From Variovorax ginsengisoli (lineage in GTDB: Bacteria > Pseudomonadota > Gammaproteobacteria > Burkholderiales > Burkholderiaceae_C): a DNA stretch of 64,000 nucleotides. Both the position numbers and the translations under genes were made by a program. Positions 50,003 through 62,000 of this stretch are shown here, piece by piece (within the stretch, counting starts at the first letter, position 1; each line of letters opens with the position of its first letter). The notes under the pieces were generated by a model. That model had not been told where the DNA came from. It worked only from the letters and a program-made list of their open reading frames with translations, and made no database searches. Where the stretch lies: the NCBI RefSeq assembly GCF_030486595.1, contig NZ_JAUJZH010000036.1, positions 1-64,000 on the forward strand. Reading direction: 5' to 3'.

Positions 50003-53000
50003 ATGGTAGCAATCGTCAGCGGCAACAGCCTGGGTCTGAGCTTGACCTCCCTGACCACCCTGGGTCAACGCGGCGTCATCGGAACGGCCGGCCAGGGGCG
50101 CAGCGGCGAGCAGTCCTTCGTCAACATCGCGACCGGCAATCTCGTGCTGCAGGACTTTGACGACAGCCTCCAGGGTCGGGGCCCGGACATCGCGAACGTG
50201 CGGACGTACAACAGCCAAGGGCTGATGACGGACGACAACGGAGACAACTGGGCCGTCGGCGCCTTCGGCCAGCGCCTGCAGCTGAGTGGCACGGCTGCCA
50301 CCCCTGGCAGCACGCTGACGCGTACCGATCGCGATGGTGCCCAGGCCGTGTACATCTGGGACACGGCCACCAGTCGCTATACCAGCCTGGCAGGCGCCGG
50401 TGCCATGGACACCATCGCCTACGACGAAGGCGCTTCTCAGTTCGTCTGGACCGACGGCGACACGGGACTGGTCGAGCGCTATCAGGCCACCGGGCAAGGT
50501 CGACTGCTGAACGTGAGCGACCCCAACGGCAACACGGTCACCTACGCGTACAACGCGAATGGCACTGTCCAGAGCGCAACCAGCGCCAACGGCGAAGTCA
50601 CGTGGTATGACTACACCGGCACCAACCTTGCGAAGATCCGTACGGTCGATGCGGGCGGCAACACGCTCACGGCCGTGCACTATACCTACGACGGGAGCAA
50701 CAGACTCTCCAGCGTGGTGGTCGACCTGACACCGGCCGACAACAGCGTTGCTGACGGCAAGACCTATGTCACAACCTACACCTATGACGGCGCAAGCAAG
50801 CGCGTCGCCAGTGTGACGCAGACCGACGGCACGAACCTGAGTTTTGAGTATGTCCAGGTCAACGGTGTCTACAAGGTGCAAAGCGTCACGGACGCGCTCG
50901 GAGCCGTCACGAGGTTCGGCTACACCAAGTCTAGAAATGGGAACCCGATCACGACGGTGACGGACGCGCTGGGTGCGAAATCAGTCTACTACTCCGACGC
51001 AGAAGGCCGATTGGGGCAGATGCGCGTCGGCGTGACCGACACGAACGCGCTGGGCGTTTCCCTGGTCAACTACACCTATGACAGCGATGGCAATGTTGTT
51101 CAAATAGTCGACGGCGAGGACAACAAGGTCCGGTTCGAATACGACGCTTCGGGCAACCTCTTGACGGAAGTCGATGCTTTCGGGAACACCCGTGTCCGGA
51201 CATACGGCTTCCAGAATCAGTTGCTGACGGACACTATCTATGCCAACGCCGCCGTCAGCGCGGGCATTTTCAGCAAGGACGCGGCACTTCCCGAGACCGC
51301 AAGATACGTCTATTCGGCCTCCAACCCACGACAACTGCGCTTCGCCGTCGGTGCGCAAGGCAACGTAACGGAGTATCGCTACGACAGCTACGGGCTGCGC
51401 ACGAGCGCGATCGAGTACCAAGGCTCCCTGTTCGATACAACGGCGCTCGCCCAGTCGGCCGTTCCGACGGTCTCGGACATGCTGACGTGGAGCGCGGCGC
51501 AGGACCTCAAGCTCACCCAGCGCATCGACTACACCTACGATGGGCGCGGCGAACTGGCCACGAGCACCTCCTATGCATCCGTTGCCAGCAATGGCATTGG
51601 CAACACTGCGGGCGCGGCAGTCACGCAGTACGTTTACGATTCCCATGGTCGCTTGGTCCAGAGAATCGAAGCCGGCGTGGACGGCGGAACGACCCAGTAT
51701 GTCTACGATGGTTTGGGTCGCCTCACATCGACCAGCGGGCCATCACTGGACGGCACCACGGCCAGTGTCACGATCACCGCCTACGACGATGTCAATGGTC
51801 GCACCACGGTCACCCTGGCGAACGGACTGAGCACAGTCTCTGCGTTCGATCATGCGGGGCGGCTGGTCAGCGTCACTCAGACCAGTGTCGGTACCGGCGT
51901 CCTCGGGACGACGTCGTACTTCTACGACGCCGACGGCAACCTGCTGATGACCCAGGATCCCACAGGAGCACGCGCCTGGCAGTTGTACGACGAAGCCGGC
52001 CGTAAAGTGGCCGACATCGATGCCACCGGCGCATTGACCGAGTACGTCTACAACGCCAATGACCAGTTGCGTCAGACGGTGGCCTATACCGCTCGAATCG
52101 ACACGAGCCTTCTGATCGATGGCTCGGGCCAGCCGACGACCGCCTGGAAGGCTTCCGGGCAGGGAGTCGGGCTTGAGTTGCTTCGCCCCGAGTCCGGCCC
52201 GGACGATCAGAAAGTCTGGCGCTTCTATGACACCGCCAACCGGCTTACCTGGCAGGTGGACGGCGCGGGCTACGTCACAAAGACCACGTATGACGGCGCC
52301 TCGCGCATCCTCTCGATCAAGCAGCAGGCCCGGCCCGTGGACGTCGAGGCCCTGGGCAATGGCGCGAACATCGAACTGCTGATCGACCCCGAGTCGGTCG
52401 GGGGCATCACGATGCTGCCGAGCCAGGACGGTTCCGACACGCTGATCGCCGAGCTCGCCGATGGCGAAGGGGCCAGTGGTGTGGTCACTTTCTTCGAGGG
52501 CGACGTCCCGATTGGAAGCGCTGTCGTGGTGAATGGCAGGGCCGAACTCGTCGCGCCCGCCATGCCCTTGGGAACGCACCAGGTGCGAGCGGCGTACTCA
52601 GGTGATGGAGTGCGACCCGCCAGTATCTCCTCGTCGGTGCAGATCGTGCACAAGGTCCAGCCCGAAGTCACGGTCACTGAGGGTAACGGATACAAGGAAC
52701 TTTGGGAGGAAGGAATTGTCGGGGTCCGGTTCGAAGGACGCGACGGCTATCCGAGGCCCACCGGACAGGTCAAGTTTTACAACGGAGACACCTTCCTGGG
52801 CGAGGCAACGCTTGTCGATGGCGCCGCGGTGTTGAGGGGGATCGACTTCCCTCTCGGCTTCAACATGGTCTTCGTGGACTACGTGGGCGATGAGCTGTAC
52901 AGCCCGGTGTTGGGCGCCTGGGGCTCGATCCAGGTCACCCCCAATGGGACCGACACCACCGCGAAAGTTAGCTACTCAGGTTCGGACGTTGTCATTTCCG

Positions 53001-56000
53001 CCAACGTACGCACCCGGATGGGAACCACCTCGACGCCGCCGAATGGGACCGTGGAGTTCTACAGTGGGGATACGCTCATCGGAAGCGTCCAGCTGAGTGG
53101 CGGCAATGCGGTCCTTCAAGTTCCGTTCGGAAGCTTGGATGGGCTGCTGAGTGTTCAGTATTTGGGCGAGACTGACAACCGCGCAAGCGACACGGGTTAC
53201 ATCTGGATGAGGCCGCGGTGGACGAGCGCGACTTCTTTGAGTGTCTCCCCGGCGTCCGGAACCCAAGACGACACCTTCGTGCTGGTGGCCCAGGTGGCCG
53301 GTAGCATGCCGGACGGCGTCGTGACATTCCTGAACGGCACGACCGTTCTGGGCACGGCCACCGTGGTCGATGGCTACGCAACCCTTGCCGTCAACAACCT
53401 TCCGCAGGGGCTTACTGCCCTGCAGGCGAGCTACGCGGGAGATGACGAGAATCTCAGCAGCGCGACGCCGCAGACGATTGGCGTCTCAGTCGCGGCCGGA
53501 TCGGGGACCGCAGCGCCCCTTCATACGACCGGTACGGGGACATCCAACGTCTGGATCTCCCGCCAGGTCGCCACGGCCGGAGAGCCATTCGACCCTCGAA
53601 TCGGGTGGGACGCCGATCTGACAGGCACCTTCAGCTATTTTGTGGACGGTGTGCTGATTGGCAGCAAGCCGGTTGAATGGTGGTCGGATTCCTATGGGTA
53701 CGTGCCCGGTCTTGCGCCGGGGCAGCACACCATCCAGGTTGTCTACTCGGGCGACGCCAATTTCCAGAGCGTTGAAAGTCCGATCGTCGACCTCGAGGTC
53801 GCGCCGGCGCGCACGTCGCTGGAGCTCCGGGTCGATCAAGCCTACCCCTACGTCGCGTACGCGCCCCCGTACAAGCTGACCGCGTTCGTCAACCCTTCCG
53901 CGAGCTTCGATCCTGGCTACGGATGGCCCGACCGTCCCCTTCCTACCGGCGTTGTCACGTTCTACCTGGGCGACACCATTGTCGGAACCTCGCAAGTGAT
54001 CGACGGCGTCGCGACGCTGTCGATCGACGAGATGCCGAACGGGGCAGAGATGATCACGGCGGTCTACTCTGGAGATGCATACGCCCAGTCGAGCGAAGCA
54101 AGGGCGTTCGCGCTCGTGCGCGAACACTCACAGGACATCACCACCTTCCTGAGCGTGAGCAAGTCGTCGGCCACGTTCTCGAACTATGGCGTGCCGATAC
54201 GGCTGACCGCCACGATCGCAGAAGGCGTCACAGGCGGGACCGTCAAGTTCTATTCCTACAACACCGGAGCGCTGCTTGGCGCTGCGGATATGGTCGACGG
54301 TACCGCGACCATCGAGGTCTCCGATCTCCCGCCAGGCGATACGACCGTGAGCGCTGTGTACAGCGGGGCAGGTCGTTTCACGCCGATGCAGGAAGTGCTT
54401 GCCGAGCCACTGTTCGTTGCAAAGAGCGAATCGACCACCGTGCTCACGGCGTCGGCATCCACCGCCAGCACCTCTGACACAGTGACGCTCACCGCCGCGG
54501 TCAGTGGAGCGGACGTGGATGCCAATGGCATGGTCACGTTCGCCAGCGGCAAGACGGTGCTTGGGATGGCGCCCGTGATCAACGGCGTAGCGACGTTGGA
54601 TGTCAACAACCTGCAAGTCGGGGTCCATTCCATCCAGGCGACCTATTCCGGAAACGCCACCAATGCCACCAGCGCCACAACGCTGGCCGCGACCATCACC
54701 GTCACACCCGGCGCGGCGGTGGCGCCTCTCTACAGCACGGGAAGCCAGAATCCGGCGCTGTCATGGGGGTGGAGCTATTTCGCCACGGTCGGAACACAAA
54801 CCTACTACGGGCTCAGTTCCGCCGGCAATGCTTCCAGCCTGACGGGATCATTCTTGTTTTTTGACGGCGACCGGCTCATTGGAAGCTACTGGAAGACAGA
54901 TCTCGACGCCGAGATCTGGTTGAGCATGCGATTCGACTCGCTGGGATCGAGACATTTGACGGTCGTCTATTCGGGGGACGCCAACTTCGCGGGGCAAGTT
55001 CTTGAGCGGTCGGACGTCAACGTGGGCGCCGCCACGACCAAGGTGGTCCTCGAGTCGTCGGGACGCAGCTACGAGGGCGGTTCCCCTACGACTTTGACGG
55101 CGAACGTCCTGAGAAGCCCGCCTCACGACGACTCGAACGTGGCGGCACTGACACCTGCGCCAACCGGCCTGGTCACCTTCTACAGCGATGACCTGGTGAT
55201 CGGAACGGCGCCGATCGTGGATGGGAAGGCCGTGCTTTCCATATCGCTGCCAGCCGGCTCTTCCAGAATCTACGCCGTCTACGATGGCGACGATTTCAAC
55301 AGTGCCTCATTCTCCTACGAGGTGCAGCAGGATGTCGATTCCGAGCCCTTCTACACCACCACGCAAGTAAGCTCCTCCGGCGACGCCGCTTTCGGGGAGA
55401 ACTTGGAGTTGCTCGCAAGCGTCGCTACGTGGGGACCTGTCAGCGGAAGCGTCCAGTTCTACGACGATCAGGTCTTTCTTGCAGAGGCACCGATCATCAA
55501 TGGGAAGGCGCGGCTTAGTCTAACGGGCCTGACACCGGGCATGCACTGGAACATCCGAGCGGTGTACCCAGGCGATTCCGACAATGCGCCCTCTGAGGGC
55601 GTTCTATACCTTTATGTTGACAGGAAGGGCTCCGTCATCCTAAACAGGACGCCGGGACTCATCACTCGAGATGACAGTCTCACAGTCCAAGTGATGGGCG
55701 GCGAGGGTATGGTCACCTTCTACGATGGCACTCGAATCCTCGGTACTGTCGCCGTCGTCGATGGCATGGCGACGCTATCGGGTATTCGATTGCCGGCAGG
55801 CCACAGAACGATTTCTGTGGCCTACACGGGTGACGAGAACAATGGGAGCTCGACTCTCGAGTTCGAACTTGAGGTCGCAGGCGCACCAAAGACGACCGTG
55901 CTCGCTTCGCTAGATGCTGAACATGACAGGGAAGCGACCACGCTCTATGACCGAAATGGGAACGTGCAAGGCATCTTGGATGCCGAGGGCTATCTGACGG

Positions 56001-59000
56001 AGATTGTTCGCAATGCTGCAGGGGAAGTGGTCGAAACGATCCAGTACTCGGACCGAGTGAACTTCGATAGTGAGGTCCTGCGCACAGTTGCTATCAACGC
56101 TGCACGATCCAACTACGACTTGGCCAGCATCCGGCCTCTCCGGTGGGGCGAGGACGTTCACACATTCAACATCTATGACGCGCGAGGACGACTCGTCGGT
56201 CAGGTCGATGGGGAAGGCTACCTTACCGAGACCGTCTATGACCTTCGTGGAAACGTCACCCAGACTACGCGGTACGCCAAGCCGGTCAACGCCGATCCCC
56301 GGAATGCGACTGTGGAGAGCCTGCGACCGTTGAATTCTGAGTCGCAGGTGGTCTCTCAGGTCTGGAGTGCGGCCAATCTGCTCGTGAGCCGCACCAACGT
56401 CGAGGGCACGGTCACGGAGTTCCGCTATGACAGCGTCGGTCGACTCATCCAGACGACGGTCGCCGTCGGCACGACGGATGAGCAGACGCACAAGTACCGT
56501 TATGACCTTCAGGGCCGCCTGCAGGGCGAACTCGATGGACGCGGCAGCGAGGCGGCCGGCGCAGCGGACCCCCTGAGCCTCTGGGCTGAGAACGGCTTCA
56601 CCCATACCTACGACGCTGCGGGCCGCCGCACGAGCACCACGGACGCGAATGGTCATCGGACCCTGTTCTTTTACGACGCCATAGGTCGCCTGCGCTATAC
56701 CGTCAATGCCCTGGGTGAGGTGACGGAGAGCCGCTACAGCGCTCAGGGGCAGCTTTTGGAGCAGATCACTTACGGTTCGACCGTCGACGTTTCGATCCTT
56801 GGCGGTACGCAGCCCGGCGGACTGGATACCACCGCATTGGAGTCGGCACTGGATGCCGTGGCCGATGACACACTGGATTCGGTCGTCTCCAACGCGTACA
56901 ACGCAACAGGCACGCTCGCAAGCACGGTCAATCCGCTGGGCTCCACCACGACCTATTCGTACAACGCCTTCAGAGAGGCCATCGCCAGCAGTTACACGCG
57001 CACCGACGGGTACGTCGTCACCGATACGGCAACCTACGATCGACGCGGCCTGAAGACAGAAAGCGTTAGGGATACCGCGACGCTCGCGATCAGGGAACGG
57101 CAAGACTACGATGCCTTTCGGCGCGTCTACCGGACCTTTGATGGCAACGGCAATCGCAGTCAGATACTGCATGATCGGCTGGGACGAGTCGTCTGGACCG
57201 AGGACCCGTCCTTCTACGCCAACTACACGACCTACGACGCGTTTGGTCGCATCTACACCCACCGCGATTCGAATACTTTCGCGGACACGTTCTATCTCTA
57301 CGACACCGCCAATCGCAGCGTCACTGTATTCGCGCCGGGGGGAGCGAGCACGACCGTGCACAACCGACACGGGCAGACGTCGAGTGTGACCGACGGGCGC
57401 GACAACACGACAAGCTATAGCTACGACAAGAGCGGAAATCTGCTGCAGACTTCGACGGCGCTGACATCCACAACCAACGTCTACGATGATGCCGGCCTGC
57501 TGCTCCAGAGCACCGATGCCAACGGCGTCACGACCGACTACACCTACGACGCGGCCAACCGATTGCTGACGCAAACGGTCGATGCGACGGGCCTCAACCT
57601 CATCACCTCCTACGACTACGACGCCAAGGGTCAGGCGGTAAGCACGACCGACGCGCGCGACATTGTCACGACGATTGAGTTCGACCTTGGCGGGCAGGTG
57701 CTGCGCCGGACGGTCGATCCAACGGGCCTGAACCTCGTGACCACCTACGTCCACGATGTCACGGGCCAAGTCCTTCGCGTGACCGATGCCAACCACGAGG
57801 TCACTCAGTACACCTATGACGGAGCAGGCCGTCGCATCCTGGAACAGGTCGATCCGGACGGACTCAACCTGACGCGCGCATACGAGTACGACGCTGCCGA
57901 CAACGTCACGCGTTCCATCGATGGCAATGGCAACGCCACGCGCTATGCCTACGACGAAGTCAACAGGCTCGTCTACACCTTGGATCCGTTGGGCAATGTA
58001 GTCCAGCAGTTCTACGACCGCGGGGGGCGCATGATCGGGCGCACCGCCTACTCGGTGCCCATCGACACCACTGGTCTCCCAGACGCCGTGGCACGCGCAG
58101 ACATCGAGGCACTCGTGGTTGCGACCCCAGGGGCCGACGTCAAGGAGATTCGCCGCTACGACGACGCTGACCGCCTGCGCTTCCTGATCGACGGTACCGG
58201 CGCCGTCGTCGAGTACGAATACGATGCGGCCAGCAACCTCGTCGAGCAGCGCGCGTACGCCAACCGCATCGACCTTGCCAGTTGGAACCCGGCCGACGCC
58301 CCCCCGATCACGGCCGACGCGACGCGCGATGAGCGCGTTCGGCGCGTCTATGACGAGCTCAACCGGCTCACTTGGCAGGTCGACGGTGCCGGCGCCGTCA
58401 CCAACTACACCTACGACGCGAACGGGAATCTGGTTGAAACCAAGGCTTTCGCGAACGCATTGACGAGCGCCGCGCTCAGCAGTTGGGACGGTGCGAATGC
58501 ACCGACGGTGACTGTCGACGCCTCACGAGACATGCGGGTGCGCACCGTCTACGACAACGCCAACCGGGCAGTATGGACAGTCGATGCTTTGGGGAGCGTC
58601 TCCCAAATGGTCCGCGACGCCAACGGCAACGTGGTCGAAACGCGCGCCTACGCCAATGGCCTGGATGCTGTGACGCTGGCGGCGTGGGATGGCCGTAGCG
58701 AGCCGGTCGTCCTGGCCGACGACGCGCGTGACATCAGCGTTCGCCAAAAGTACGACGCGGCCGGCCGCGCCATCTGGCGCGTTGACGGCACCGGTGCGGT
58801 CACCCTCACGACATATGACGCCAACGGCAATGTCACGCAACTGCGTCAGTTTGCCGGAGCCATCGCATACGGTGCTGAGCCGGAAACTGCGTGGATGAGT
58901 CCGCAGGACCGCGTCACGTCCTACTTATACGACGCTGCCGGTCGCCTTCGCTACCAACTCAGCGAGACAGACATACTGAACGTTGGGCACGAAGGCCCTG

Positions 59001-62000
59001 GACCGCAGTTGGTCACGTCCTACGACTACGACGGCGCTGGAAACCTGGTGCGAAAGGTGATCCATTCCTGGGAGCTGGGCAACTTGGACAGGATCGACAT
59101 CGATGAGGTCTTCGCTTATCTTGTCTATCGGCCCGAAGTCGACCAGGTCCAGTCCATGGTGTACGACGCCGCGGGGCGCCTGAGTTGGAGCGTGGATGGA
59201 ACGGGGGCCGTCGCCCGTACCGACTATGACGGCACGGGGCGTGCCGTACGGGCGGTGCAGTACGCCAATATGCTGGACGTGTATAGCTTTGCCCAACAGG
59301 AGAACGGCTACTTTCCGCCGCTGAGCGAGGCAGACGTGCTTTCCCGGCTGCAACCCGACGCGGCCACCGATCGCATCACGGTCTTCGCGCACGACAGCGC
59401 AGGCAGGCGTACCTTCACCGTCGACGCCTTGGGAGGAGTGAGCCGCAGCGTCTTCGATGCCTTCGGCAACGAGACCCAGAAGATTGCCTATTCCAATCCG
59501 CTGACACCTCCCGATGAGGCTACGTCGTACCAGGACGGGCAGTTGCGCAATCTCGTTGTCGCGAGCGCGGCGAACGATCGTATCGAGCATTTCGGCTTCG
59601 ACCAGGCCCAACGGCTCGTGCTAACTATCGACGCCCTGGGCGCCGCGACCGAGAGACTCTACGACGGCCTGGGGCTGGTGACTGAAACTCGTGAGTACGC
59701 CCGTACCGCAGGCACTTTCGGCCTGAGCAGCACGGCCAGCGCCAACGAACTGCGCGCACGCCTGGTCCAGGACCCAAGCAACGACCGCGTGACGCGACAG
59801 GCCTTTGATGCCGCAGGTCAGTCGGTGTACACAATTGATCCCCTGGGCTACGCAAGCCGCAACGACTACGACACGTTCGGACGCATCGTTGGAACGCACC
59901 GGTTCGCACTCGCGATACCGGCGTCCACGCCCAACACGCTGGCCGACATCGAAGACGCCGTGAGCCCCGACCCCGCAGACCGGACCGAGGCCTTCACCTT
60001 CGATCTTGCCGGTCGCGTGCTGTCGCACACGGATGCCATGAATGGCACCGAGGCGTGGACCTTCGATGCGCTGGGCAACAAGCTCAGCTTCACGAACGTC
60101 GCCGGCGCGGTCTGGACCTATGCCCACGATCGTCAGGGGAGGATGATCCAGGAGACCTCGCCCCAGGTCGAACTCACGACCGTTGATGTCGGCGGAGATG
60201 GCCGACTGCAGGTCGACGCCGGCAGCAGCGGCCTCGGCAACGTCGTCACCCGCATGGCCTACGACGCTTTCGGCAACCTCACCAGCCGGACGGAAGCTGC
60301 TGGAAGGCCGGAGCAGCGCGTCACGAAGTACGCCTATGACCAGCTCGGGAGACAGGTCCGGGTTCAGTACCCGACGGCTGGCGTTTACGACCCCGCTGCG
60401 GACAGTCTGACGACAAATGGAGTGGACGGCCCTGCCGTGCGCGTCGAGCAGCTACGGGCGCTCACGACCGAGACCCGCTACGATGCCTTTGGAAACGCCA
60501 TCGCCAATATGGACGTCGGCGACAACATCAGCTACAAGACCTATGACCGCGTCGGCCGGGTGGCGTATGAGGTCGACGCGCTGGGCTATGTCACGGGATA
60601 CGATCGAGATGCCTTCGGCAACGCGACGACGCTGACGCGATACGGGCAGCTCAGTGGCCTGGCTGCTCCGTGGCCCAATCCGCTTGACATCACACAGGTG
60701 GCCGCGGTCGTCAACGCGCTCGACCATTCGAACGACCGCACCATCTCGAGCCGCTTCGATCGACTCGGCCGCGCGATCGAAGTCACTGAGGCGAGCGTCT
60801 TCACTTTCGATCCCGATCTCGCCGGTGGTGGCGGGATGCGTGCCAAGGCGACGCGCAATACATATGACGTGTTCGGGAACTTGGTCCAGGTCGCGCAGTT
60901 CAAGAGCACCGACAGCTGGATCGTGACGCGCAACGTCTACGACAAGCGAAACCAGCAGATCGCAACGATCGATGCGAAGGGCTACGTGACCACCCAGGCG
61001 TTCGACGCCGCGGGCAATCTGACGGATCGCATCGAATATGCAAAGCCGGCGAGCGGGGAGGGTGTCACCCGCAACCTGATGGGCTGGACCGGCCTGGCCA
61101 ACGGGGATGGCAGCGTGCCGTTGCCCTCTCAAGACGCGGACAACGACCGACACACCGCCAGCAAGTACGACGCGGGCGGCCGAAAGCTGAGCGACAAGCG
61201 CTTCAACGTCGAGGTCGGGACGGCTTCGGGCGCCCCGGCGACTCGAACTGATCTGACGACCACATACGAGTATGACGCGCTGGGCAATCTCACGCTCACA
61301 ACGGACGCGCTGGACGGAACGACGTACAGCTACTACGACGCGCTGGGCCGAGTGAGGGCCGTTGTCGAGCCGACTCGCGCCAGTACAGAAAGCGGTGCTT
61401 TTCTTGCCCCGTTGACCGTGTTCTACCGCGATGCCTATGGCAACGTGGTGATGCAGACCGAATACGTGAACGGTGCGTCATTTGAGGCAGGGCGGGAAGG
61501 CATGCCGCTGAATCCCGTGGCGGTGCCGCCCGCGCAACAGCCTGTGACCGTGACCAACCCCGAGATCGCGGCGCTGCCCAGTGGCTGGAGTCTGGACGGC
61601 ACGACTCCGCTCTTGGGGTATGTGTCCGATACGGCTTTCGAGGGGGGGAAGCCGTTGTATCGCATGGTGAAGGGTGCCCAGCATCTCTTCACGTCGTCAG
61701 AAGCGGACCGCCTCGCCCGTCAGACCGAAGGATGGCTCGATGATGGCATCGCCGGGTATCTGGGGGCAACACAGGCGGCCGGGACCCGCAGTGTCGTGCG
61801 CTTGTACAACGCGTTCGGAGACACCACACTCGTCTCGGACCCAGGGGAGTTGATCCGCCTGGGCTTCTTGAACTGGCAGATTGACACCCGTCATGGTGGT
61901 GACGGAGTGGTCGGGTGGATCTCGGAAAGCGCGAATGGATCTTTCGACACGTCACTGCTGCACTTTGCCAATCTCGATTTCAGCGCTAGAGACAACCTGT

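Noticed and set aside
55910-57796. Minus-strand frame of 628 residues opposite the YD region
   Set aside because: Periodic VGRV/IDR-like antisense of YD repeats; long only because the repeats lack minus-strand stops.
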